Below are positions 15,901-22,279 of a stretch of DNA of 64,000 bases, one piece after another (position 1 is the first letter of the stretch; each line of letters starts with the position of its first letter). Below the pieces are notes generated by a model that saw only the letters and a list, made by a program, of their open reading frames with translations, was not told the origin of the DNA and ran no database searches. Position numbers and translations under genes: made by a program. The DNA comes from JAJRZL01 sp964557855 (GTDB lineage: Bacteria > Zixibacteria > MSB-5A5 > GN15 > FEB-12), in assembly GCA_964557855.1 (NCBI GenBank), contig CAZLBP010000011.1:1-64000 (forward strand). The letters run 5' to 3'.

Positions 15901-17837
15901 TCTACGTAATCACCACGGATCAGCCGTTCCCAATGGATACGCTGCGAGGCGACACGGCCAAGATGGAACTGCCTTGTTCCGAAGGCTGGAATCCGTTCCC
16001 GGGTGGCGTCTTCACTCCGCCCTACGGTCATGAGTACGTCGATCCGCGACTGGTGCCGGTCTTTGACAACAACGGCCAGATCATCGGCTACGTCTTCAAG
16101 CGGCACCGGGTGCAAGACACACCGCCGCAGTTAGGCGCCTGCTGTGTTGATCAGACGATCTGCGTTGTTGCTTCTCCAAGTGAATGCGCCGCTATCGGCG
16201 GCAGCTATCAGGGAGACGGTACCCTCTGTGATCCGAATCCGTGTCAACAGGATACTTCGTCACAGGATTGTTTCGATTCCGAAGCTCAAGGAACTATCAC
16301 TCTTGATCCTGGAGACAATCTCTGCCTCAACGGAATTGATCTGGATTTAACGTCTCTTCTAACAGCTCCAGCGACCGTCGAACGTGATCCTGGTCCATAT
16401 TCTGATGGCCAAACGATCCAGACCGAGATTGTCGCGCTTGAACTGACGGCCAACGACCCCGTCCTCGGTGACGTTATTGTGCGCGAGCGCGACGACAAGC
16501 AGTCACTGGGTGAGATTTCCAATGTCGTTACTGACGGAGGCGGCAACTTCACCGGCGGTGACAGTTTCTTTGATGTCTTCATAGAAATTGAACTGCCCGA
16601 TCTGTGTATGCTGCTTAATACCGGCGATGTACCGATTCGACTGGAGGCGTACATCACTGAACTGCCTCCGATTGACACTCCATATATACCGCCGCCGAGC
16701 AATCCGCCAATAATGCTGCTGGACGCTTACACGTCGGTGCACGTGGGTTGGATATGTCATGCCGAACACCGGCCGACGATTCCGATACCGTGTGATACCG
16801 GTCTCGGCGCCTGTTGCGATCTGGCCACCGGTGGTTGTCGCATAACCACCCAGGCTGATTGTAACGGCCCGACCGAGCTGTACCAGGGCGACGGCACCAG
16901 CTGTGTACCGTATCCGTGCCGCGATACCTGCACCGACTGGACAGCGGGTCTGGATACTATTCCATACTCGACGTTCGAGGTGGAACTGTTCGGTACCGAC
17001 TCCACCCTGGCCGAGACGCTGATCGCTTACGGTCAGGATATGATTGTTCAGCGAAGTGCTCCGTACGAAGTCCAGGCCAACCTGTGGCAGATGGATACGG
17101 ACATTCTCCAGTTCGGTGGCGCGGGAACCAGCCCAACTTTGGGCGACTTCCAGATCGCGCTCGATCCGTCAGCCAGTTCCGGCGGCTGGATCCGTCAGTG
17201 TGACTGTTGTGTCGACAGCTTGGCTCAGAGCTTCTTCGACATAATCTACGTCATTACGACTGATCAACCGCCGCCGATGGATACCCTGCGTAGCGACACG
17301 GCCAAAATGCGTCTGCCGTGCGACGCCGGCTGGGATCCGGGCAGCGATCCGTTCCTTCCGCCCTTCGGACATACATATGTCGATCCGAGACTGGTACCGG
17401 TTTACGACAACGACGGTAACCTGGTCGGCTACGTGAAGAAGAAGCACCGTGTCCGCGAAAATCCGCCCGATACCGGCGCCTGCTGTGTTCAGTTTGACTG
17501 CTTCGGTGGCGGAACCCACGGTGACTGCCTGGGTCTTGGTGGAACCTACCAGGGTGACAACACTGAGTGCACACCCGACCTGTGTGCTGACTGCTGCAAC
17601 GGTGACGGCATACGTGGTAATGTCGATGATCAAGTCGGCCCTGCCGGTGAGGTCGACGTGGGTGACCTGTCTTACCTTGTCGACTTCCTGTTCCGTGCCG
17701 GCCCGGCTCCGCCGTGCGAACCGGAAGGGAACGTTGACGGTCTAGTCGGTCCTGGCGGCCCGATTGATGTCGCCGACCTGTCCTATCTGGTTGATTTCCT
17801 CTTCCGAGGTGGTCCGCCGCCGCCGGAATGTCCATAA
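12924..17837 (+). CDS. Giant secreted modular protein with Cys-rich repeats and double dockerin-like C-terminus
   Basis: A 1637-residue exported protein. The ATG at 12924 follows GAGG at good spacing and gives a signal peptide ending near ASAFPPP. After a unique N-terminal part come five Cys-rich repeats (GACC...C...YQGDGT.C.P.PC, near residues 624, 848, 1071, 1295, 1518) that separate two kinds of module: A (669-847 and 1115-1294) and B (888-1070 and 1336-1517). The A-B pair is thus tandemly duplicated. The last 80 residues (about 1557-1637) hold two dockerin-like calcium-loop repeats (NVDDQVGPAGEVDVGDLSYL and NVDGLVGPGGPIDVADLSYL). Ligand and partner are unknown. Probably a surface or extracellular structural protein. 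A strong terminator follows. Confidence 0.85.
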   Translation: MKRNCILMLMAAALAVVGIQSASAFPPPGTDTVTTSAEISLYDPDDPTILQEVIVLEGTAQVTRGAEYDPGDGRLKIDTEMDLLNLRGFSTTFGDSIFATLAPSPPSVGAIQQQTPGLDFPADSWFEVHYQIGIGAPASKSADVPSATGTGTFGYDPNLTAAKAEFDVEIQAKPDRPIIGTTISPFEGSVAEAFPLDESGVNKDPNLYCTAEWMGPTGFIINNWFTGNESYAVYQDPSETGCPAVYPFEVKVVRWIVANNSGAPLPVDIQPIIFDVDRTDPLCPKPGDTICAGDFFTLTIPEGGAVISLPIDCCVEGPYFAGMFVPQTFGTGILDIVIDDTVTVPPRECANYNHYQDPEGFEDLVVVYSFPGNLRLWSEGFNRDANECFGTVLVPEEPPIMRDTIWQIPPDGRQYVDPRKTPIIDPITGAVVGYVWHKHTVNPPPGGVDTLVTCAFVEIIYGPNPPVPGQPPDDVLKFDGPTIVNRANPQPGPTGQPTVQTEIVAMDLTGFHPELGAMQLTLDPAMPPAPGEAVSLGEDQFWPMDSFFDIWYVVHMIDLGFQLKPEPSQPPHLTAVPHVEALPPFNRNYEDQNYTPAYDPLNPSQPFGWIRPIHWVKPPEGAVGACCNTVTGGCRVTTPADCNGPDEVYQGDGTTCVPNPCPQPPKDEDCFESEGRGTITLDPADNLCLNGIEIDLTSIFSPATSIEVDPPPYATGQTIETEIVALELTSIDPTLGSVIIRERDDKESSGQITNVVTDGAGNLTSGDSFFDIWVEVELPDQGLILNTDVPIHLEATISELPPIQTPYFPPPSEPPVMLLDKFTGVHIGWICHAEHLPTVQVPCDEQQGACCDTLSHTCRISNASDCNGPDEVYQGDGTSCFPNPCRACTEWTPGFDTIQFSQFEIELYDNGGALVEVLQALGVNMVVQRGAPFEDMPNRWRMNTQVVEFSGSGYSQTLGAFDIALDPNATSHGYIKQCDSCSDNWAESFFDIIYVITTDQPFPMDTLRGDTAKMELPCSEGWNPFPGGVFTPPYGHEYVDPRLVPVFDNNGQIIGYVFKRHRVQDTPPQLGACCVDQTICVVASPSECAAIGGSYQGDGTLCDPNPCQQDTSSQDCFDSEAQGTITLDPGDNLCLNGIDLDLTSLLTAPATVERDPGPYSDGQTIQTEIVALELTANDPVLGDVIVRERDDKQSLGEISNVVTDGGGNFTGGDSFFDVFIEIELPDLCMLLNTGDVPIRLEAYITELPPIDTPYIPPPSNPPIMLLDAYTSVHVGWICHAEHRPTIPIPCDTGLGACCDLATGGCRITTQADCNGPTELYQGDGTSCVPYPCRDTCTDWTAGLDTIPYSTFEVELFGTDSTLAETLIAYGQDMIVQRSAPYEVQANLWQMDTDILQFGGAGTSPTLGDFQIALDPSASSGGWIRQCDCCVDSLAQSFFDIIYVITTDQPPPMDTLRSDTAKMRLPCDAGWDPGSDPFLPPFGHTYVDPRLVPVYDNDGNLVGYVKKKHRVRENPPDTGACCVQFDCFGGGTHGDCLGLGGTYQGDNTECTPDLCADCCNGDGIRGNVDDQVGPAGEVDVGDLSYLVDFLFRAGPAPPCEPEGNVDGLVGPGGPIDVADLSYLVDFLFRGGPPPPECP

Positions 17838-17876
17838 TGGACGGCATGGTTGAATAGACCGATTTAACCATACATC

Positions 17877-17913
17877 AAACCACCCCCGGTTCGTCCGGGG
17901 GTGGTTTTTCTTT
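17877..17913 (+). terminator. Rho-independent terminator
   Basis: A perfect 13-bp stem (AAACCACCCCCGG / CCGGGGGTGGTTT) with loop TTCGT and a T-rich tail, 40 bases after the giant secreted protein gene. Confidence 0.92.
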
Positions 17914-17971
17914 GGTTGACTCAATCGGGTCGTTCTTGACACGACCACCTGCCTGACGCGATCTTATCGTC

Positions 17972-19069
17972 ATGAAAGATGTGGCTGTTCTTCTCTCACG
18001 GCAACCGCTGCGTCCGACCGGCTCGGCTCCCTGGATACGCGCTGTCGCCGCCGCGGCCGACCGAATAAAGCGGCACGGGCTTCACTGGCTGACATCAGTA
18101 GGGATGTCCACCTGGGAATTTCAGGTCGCATATGCCGGTCTCAATCAGATGAAACAAACCGTCTTCATTTCCGCCGCCGATCGGAACGAATACGAGGCAC
18201 GTAAAAAACTGGTGGCTGAGGACTTCGAGTTGAATCCTGATCTTACCGAATTCAAATCGGTCATCCCGCCGCACCGGCTGTCCCGGGAAAGGTTGATGAA
18301 GACTCGGGATGAGATGATTGTCAACCGTGCCGATATACTCATGCCTGTCTCGATCAGGCCTAAGGGTACTATGAGCAGGCTGTTGACAAGCAGCGGTCGG
18401 ACCACGAAAACGATAGACAGAGACTTTGAGATTTCCTACCGGCAGAGGTCCCAGCCTCTTACGTACGAAATTGACTCTCGTCGACTCAACCTGAAATTGC
18501 ACGCCATTGGGGGGCGGTATCTTACTCATTGGACAAGAGCAGCCAACAAGGCCTGGCCTGATGAAAGCAGTTTAGATTACTGGTCCGATATTCTCGACTC
18601 GGACACCTACCCACGCTCAGCTCTTGACACGCTTAAATATATCCTCATATCCGGCAAACTCATCGCCTCGTCCCGGCATATGCCGAGACAAATGCCAACG
18701 GTGTCGTTTTCGGCCTTGCCGCCCCTGGACGTGGTTTCCCTGATGCGTTGGCGGGCCCGCTATCGGGAAATGTCGTTCGAGCCGTACGGTCTGGGTATTG
18801 AAGAACAATACGGCCTCCGGCTGGGCCTCCGGCCCGTGATCTACTACGACCGCCTCAGCACGGACGAAATCGCAGACGAAGATATGTGGCTGACGCAATC
18901 CCGTGGCAAGAAAACCGATTGGCGCCAGGAGGCTGAATATCGATATCCGGGGGATCTCGACATCGGCTCCATACCGCATGAACATTTGATTGCATTTTGC
19001 TACCTTCCCGATGAAGCGGCACAGATCGAAGAGATGTTTGACGTACGGTGTATCTCGGTTATCAATTGA
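17972..19069 (+). CDS. Unrecognised two-part protein, possible SLOG-like N-terminus and AbiGi-like C-terminus
   Basis: A 365-residue soluble protein not assigned with certainty. The N-terminal half (about 1-130) reads like a Rossmann-type nucleotide-binding fold (RIKRHGLHWLTSVGMSTWEF, then MKQTVFISAADRNEY), which recalls the SLOG group (DprA, LOG). The C-terminal half (about 225-365) has VSFSALPPLDVVSLMRW, then PYGLGIEEQYGLRLGLRPVI and a closing AEYRYPGDLDI motif, a spacing like that in AbiGi/DUF2971-type abortive infection and related proteins. Both matches are weak and from memory. It is transcribed after a strong terminator and ends 125 bases before a small zinc-ribbon gene. A role in phage or nucleotide-stress response is only a guess. 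Confidence 0.5.
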   Translation: MKDVAVLLSRQPLRPTGSAPWIRAVAAAADRIKRHGLHWLTSVGMSTWEFQVAYAGLNQMKQTVFISAADRNEYEARKKLVAEDFELNPDLTEFKSVIPPHRLSRERLMKTRDEMIVNRADILMPVSIRPKGTMSRLLTSSGRTTKTIDRDFEISYRQRSQPLTYEIDSRRLNLKLHAIGGRYLTHWTRAANKAWPDESSLDYWSDILDSDTYPRSALDTLKYILISGKLIASSRHMPRQMPTVSFSALPPLDVVSLMRWRARYREMSFEPYGLGIEEQYGLRLGLRPVIYYDRLSTDEIADEDMWLTQSRGKKTDWRQEAEYRYPGDLDIGSIPHEHLIAFCYLPDEAAQIEEMFDVRCISVIN

Positions 19070-19194
19070 GCGAGCAAATCGCTATCGCTCGCTGGATTTT
19101 CGGCTTGTCCGTTCGGTCGATACTTTGCTATTATGAACATGTGTTTCGGAGCTTGATGAATTTGAACCTTCAACCTCGTGCGAAGTGGTGAACA

Positions 19195-19362
19195 ATGGTC
19201 CACTGGGTCTCATTGATATACCGAGATCGGAACCTGTATCTGAAATGCGCTAACTGCCGACGGGAGTTTCCGGAAGCCGTGCTGCGACGCTGGAACGGAC
19301 TCTGCAAGGAGTGCTTTGAACTACGGGAAAAGACCGAAACAACGGATCCCAAGAAGCCATGA
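19195..19362 (+). CDS. 55-residue zinc-ribbon protein
   Basis: A short gene read directly from the sequence. The product carries two CxxC pairs, CANC at residues 18-21 and CKEC at 37-40, separated by 15 residues with basic side chains, the pattern of a small treble-clef or ribbon zinc protein, and ends in a charged tail. The TGA overlaps the ATG of the O-antigen ligase gene (ATGA at 19359-19362), which supports real translation. No Shine-Dalgarno is obvious. Function unknown; adaptor or nucleic-acid binding are possibilities. Confidence 0.6.
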   Translation: MVHWVSLIYRDRNLYLKCANCRREFPEAVLRRWNGLCKECFELREKTETTDPKKP

Positions 19363-20807
19363 CCATGTCAACAGCCGCTTACGCAGACTTCCTGAACCAA
19401 AATCGGCAAGGACTCCGGCTCTATTTTGGCGCGGCCGCCATTGCCTTGTTGGCGATTATCGCATATTTTATCTTTAACGAAAGATACCTGTTCCTGATCT
19501 TACTCGGCGCCGCCCCCGTCGCAGTGTTTTTCCTCACCCGACCCGACTGGGCCGCCTACCAGTTCCTGTTCTTCATGTTCTACTCACCTGTTGTGGTCGA
19601 AGAGATCAACCTTTCGGTTGCCGACTTCAGCGCGATCTTGGTAATCCTGGCGGCGATGCTCGACGTGCTGTTGCATCACCGGCTGCCTCGTCATTTCCCG
19701 CCGCTCTTCTTCAATCTGATCTTTCTCCTCGGAGCAGTTTGTGTCGCCGCAGCTTTCAGCTTTGATGTGACAGCAGCCGCGAATTCCATGACGCGCTTGT
19801 CGTTGATGATAACCACTTTTGTCGCCCTTTATCACCTGGCCGGCAAGTTCGATATCAAACGGTTGCTGATGATATTCTTCTGGTTGGCAGTCCTGCATTC
19901 CGTCGCAGTACTCATTCCATTCGTCGCGGCCGGCGGCGGCATGCGGTCTTTCGGTCTTATACCACACATGTTCGATGATATGGCCATGTTGGCTTTGCCC
20001 GTGGGAGCGGCACTTTACGTATGGTCGCGACCGGGTTACGTAGCCTGGTACGGCTTGGCGGCGACCGTGGTCTTCGCAGCCCTCGTCGCCACCCAGTCAC
20101 GTCTGTCAATCATGTTTGGCGTATTCATTCTGGCGGCTACAGTCGTAGTCTCGGCAGTTCAATTGAGATTGGTGCAGAGTCAAACCTCACATGCCGGAGA
20201 AACTCAGACACTTCGGCGCTTCGCCAGGTCCGGGAGAAGACGAACCTTGACACTGGTTGCGACACTCACGGTTGCGATCGGCGTCGCCGTGGCTGCAATG
20301 CCGGATGTTCTGACCGGGGTACTGGACCGATTCAGGCAGGTACTATCCGACCGACCGACCGGCACTCTTCGAACCCGGATGGAACTCTGGCAGACAGCCT
20401 TGACGGCCTTTCGGAATTATCCGGTGCTGGGTATCGGGCCGGGAGTGTTTCGGCAGGTTTCCGAGGTCTTTCCCCTTCTGCACATGACTCACTACTATCT
20501 TTGGGTTCGAGGGTTGTCGGCCCACAACTTGTTCTTCCATTATCTGGCCGAGACAGGAGTGGTTGGAACGAGTTTTCTGGTGGCGCTGTTTGTGAATCAG
20601 TTTCGTTATAGCCGCCGAATATGGAAAAGTCACCGAACGGATTCGCTGGCGCCGTTTGGTGTCGCATTGACGATGGTATCTTCTCTGTTGCTTGTAACGA
20701 TGTTTATAGAAGCCGGCTGGATGTGGGGACACCTGTCACACAGTTTCGTTTTCTTCCTGGCGATTATCGCCGGGCAATACGCAAAAGATCGAGAGGCCGG
20801 CGTGTGA
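19359..20807 (+). CDS. O-antigen ligase / Wzy polymerase family protein
   Basis: A 482-residue protein with 10-12 membrane segments and one large periplasmic loop. The Wzy_C/WaaL-type signature is present: RMELWQTALTAFRNYPVLGI, GPGVF and, 60 residues later, SAHNLFFHYLAETGVVG, holding the conserved Arg and His of the ligase loop. Family members transfer or polymerise lipid-linked glycans on the periplasmic side of the inner membrane. It overlaps the upstream zinc-ribbon gene by four bases. No other glycan assembly genes are adjacent, so whether it is a ligase or polymerase cannot be told. Confidence 0.85.
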   Translation: MTMSTAAYADFLNQNRQGLRLYFGAAAIALLAIIAYFIFNERYLFLILLGAAPVAVFFLTRPDWAAYQFLFFMFYSPVVVEEINLSVADFSAILVILAAMLDVLLHHRLPRHFPPLFFNLIFLLGAVCVAAAFSFDVTAAANSMTRLSLMITTFVALYHLAGKFDIKRLLMIFFWLAVLHSVAVLIPFVAAGGGMRSFGLIPHMFDDMAMLALPVGAALYVWSRPGYVAWYGLAATVVFAALVATQSRLSIMFGVFILAATVVVSAVQLRLVQSQTSHAGETQTLRRFARSGRRRTLTLVATLTVAIGVAVAAMPDVLTGVLDRFRQVLSDRPTGTLRTRMELWQTALTAFRNYPVLGIGPGVFRQVSEVFPLLHMTHYYLWVRGLSAHNLFFHYLAETGVVGTSFLVALFVNQFRYSRRIWKSHRTDSLAPFGVALTMVSSLLLVTMFIEAGWMWGHLSHSFVFFLAIIAGQYAKDREAGV

Positions 20808-20899
20808 CCAAACCGAGACGACCTGTGCTTGGAGACCAGACAAGCATATGGCTCCATCATAATGTCCCCGGCGCCAAACCGTGAACCGGAGAGTGCAGC

Positions 20900-21409
20900 A
20901 TGCCCCTGAATATCGAAGTAGTAAAAGGTGACATAACGCAAGCAGACGTCGACGCGATTGTCAATGCGGCCAACAACGAGTTCTGGATGGGGGCCGGAGT
21001 GGCCGGCGCCATCAAGCGGGCCGGGGGAGAATCGATTGAGAAGGACGCTATGGCCAAGGGCCCGGTCATGCCCGGGAAAGCCGTGTTTTCCACTGCCGGG
21101 ACGCTGCCGTACAAGTATGTCCTGCACGCCGCCGTAATGGGGCAGGATCTGAGAACGACGGACAAGCTGATCAGACAGACGACTATCGCTTGCCTCAATC
21201 TGGCGGAGAAGCTTCATCTCACCTCGCTCGCTTTTCCCGCCTTCGGTACCGGCGTCGGCGGCTTTCCCATGAAAGCGTGCGCCAACATAATGGTAACAGC
21301 CGTGAAAGGATATGAGAATCTGGCCAAGAGTCTGGAAAGAGTCCAGTTTTGTCTATTCGATGACCTGGGTTACCAGCTGTTCAAGGAGGCAGCCGTTAGG
21401 AAACACTGA
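20900..21409 (+). CDS. Macrodomain protein (probable ADP-ribose/O-acetyl-ADP-ribose hydrolase)
   Basis: A 169-residue stand-alone macrodomain. Motifs: VVKGDITQADVDAIVNAANN at the N-terminus, GAGVAGAIKRAGG for the phosphate loop, and LAFPAFGTGVGGFP. These residues bind ADP-ribose; single-domain bacterial members often hydrolyse O-acetyl-ADP-ribose or remove ADP-ribose from protein or DNA. Start ATG at 20900 follows GGAGAG at good spacing. No ADP-ribosyltransferase was seen beside it, so a housekeeping role is as likely as an antitoxin role. Confidence 0.92.
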   Translation: MPLNIEVVKGDITQADVDAIVNAANNEFWMGAGVAGAIKRAGGESIEKDAMAKGPVMPGKAVFSTAGTLPYKYVLHAAVMGQDLRTTDKLIRQTTIACLNLAEKLHLTSLAFPAFGTGVGGFPMKACANIMVTAVKGYENLAKSLERVQFCLFDDLGYQLFKEAAVRKH

Positions 21410-21421
21410 TCAGCGCCTCAC

Positions 21422-21727
21422 TTAATCTTCGAAGAAGGCCACCTTCTTGACATCCTCCTTGGCAAACAGGTACGGGCATCCCTTCCCGCCGCCGCGTGTC
21501 GGCGTACAAACGTAAAAGACGGTTGATTCGAAAATGGCCAGGACCTGCTCTTCGGGAGCACCGTATTCCAGATCGGAGTAGAACTTGCCGACCTCAATGT
21601 GCATTTTGGGCTGCCAGTGATTGGCCGGATTGACCACTACGCCACGAATGCGCCGCTCGCGTAAAGGCGCTTTCATGGTTCCTTTCAGGTACTCGTATAT
21701 GTCCTCCCAATCCGGGTATGCAGTCAT
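21422..21727 (-). CDS. Hypothetical 101-residue protein
   Basis: The reading frame is open upstream to 21838, but the ATG at 21727 gives a natural start (MTAYPDWEDIYEYLKG) with AGGA a little far upstream. The protein is soluble, with RRIRGVVVNPANHWQPKMHI, a PTRGGGKGCPYLFAKEDV segment near the C-terminus and an acidic end. It is not recognised. It is convergent with the macrodomain gene, 12 bases between stops. The longer start at 21838 would add a hydrophobic stretch and cannot be ruled out. Confidence 0.55.
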   Translation of the reverse strand: MTAYPDWEDIYEYLKGTMKAPLRERRIRGVVVNPANHWQPKMHIEVGKFYSDLEYGAPEEQVLAIFESTVFYVCTPTRGGGKGCPYLFAKEDVKKVAFFED

Positions 21728-21865
21728 CACACGGTGAGTCCTGTTATAGCCACGGTTACCTGCAAAATGACTGTTCTGCATGAAAAAGTAAAGCGCCAAT
21801 TCGGCTGAGCAGATGGCCCAGTCGAGACGAACGCTCACCGCGGGTTGGTTTCCCGTAGGAAGAGC

Positions 21866-21894
21866 TTGACAATCAAACGGGGGTGGAGTACATT
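21866..21894 (+). promoter_or_regulatory. Promoter of the small-peptide/radical SAM locus
   Basis: TTGACA at 21866-21871, 17-base spacer, TACATT at 21889-21894. The predicted start near 21901 lies just ahead of the two short peptide genes. Perfect -35 and spacing, fair -10. Confidence 0.65.
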
Positions 21895-21926
21895 ATTGAT
21901 GCATCTGAGTACAAGTGAGGGAATTT

Positions 21927-22076
21927 GTGCAGAAAGATAAACCCCTGGGACTTCAACATTGCGTGCCTACCGCTCACTCCGGCTATCTTGTGCCAATTGA
22001 AGCAATCATGGGACTAAGAGTCGTTGCAGCCAAGACCGGCGACGCGAGGTCCTGTGAGTGCACTGCCTGTATATAA
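21927..22076 (+). CDS. Candidate 49-residue Cys-containing peptide
   Basis: A short open frame starting at GTG, preceded by GAGGG five to six bases upstream and lying about 26 bases after a predicted transcription start. The product has Cys at 12, 43, 45 and 48; three of the four are packed at the C-terminus (RSCECTACI). It is too short to judge coding potential by composition. Position upstream of a second Cys peptide and a radical SAM enzyme suggests a precursor or leader peptide. It could also be untranslated leader. Confidence 0.35.
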   Translation: MQKDKPLGLQHCVPTAHSGYLVPIEAIMGLRVVAAKTGDARSCECTACI

Positions 22077-22103
22077 ACAACAGTCTTGGAGGGAGGTGTT
22101 TTT

Positions 22104-22217
22104 ATGATTTACCTGGTCGATCCAAAAGAGGCAAACGGACCCTCTATGGATTGCAAGAGCTTTTGCGGTATTAAGCCATTGTATGGCGTTCCGCCATGCT
22201 ACAGCTACTACTACTAA
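22104..22217 (+). CDS. Candidate 37-residue RiPP precursor peptide
   Basis: A short gene with a very strong ribosome binding site (GGAGGGAGG at 22088-22096, seven bases before ATG). The peptide has a charged N-terminal part (MIYLVDPKEANGPSM) and a C-terminal part with Cys at 17, 21 and 32, Gly-Pro turns and a run of aromatic residues (CYSYYY at the end; Tyr at 27, 33, 35, 36, 37). Such a leader/core split, small size and position immediately before a B12-binding radical SAM gene are typical of a modified peptide precursor. The family is not recognised; the core boundary is inferred. Confidence 0.6.
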   Translation: MIYLVDPKEANGPSMDCKSFCGIKPLYGVPPCYSYYY

Positions 22218-22229
22218 GGTTCTGAAGTG

Positions 22230-22258
22230 CAGTGGGGCGACATTTGTTCGCCTCACTG
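22230..22258 (+). promoter_or_regulatory. Hairpin between peptide gene and radical SAM gene
   Basis: An 11-bp stem (CAGTGGGGCGA / TCGCCTCACTG, one G-U pair) with a seven-base loop in the 62-base gap. It lacks a T-run, so it is more likely a partial attenuator or an mRNA-stabilising element that favours peptide over enzyme, as is common in peptide-maturation operons. Confidence 0.55.
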
Positions 22259-22279
22259 TGATTCGAGAAGCCGGCTGCC

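Noticed and set aside
14793..17590. Tandem repeat array (CRISPR or satellite-like)
   Set aside because: The repeats are in frame, diverged at DNA level and spaced by hundreds of bases; they are protein modules.
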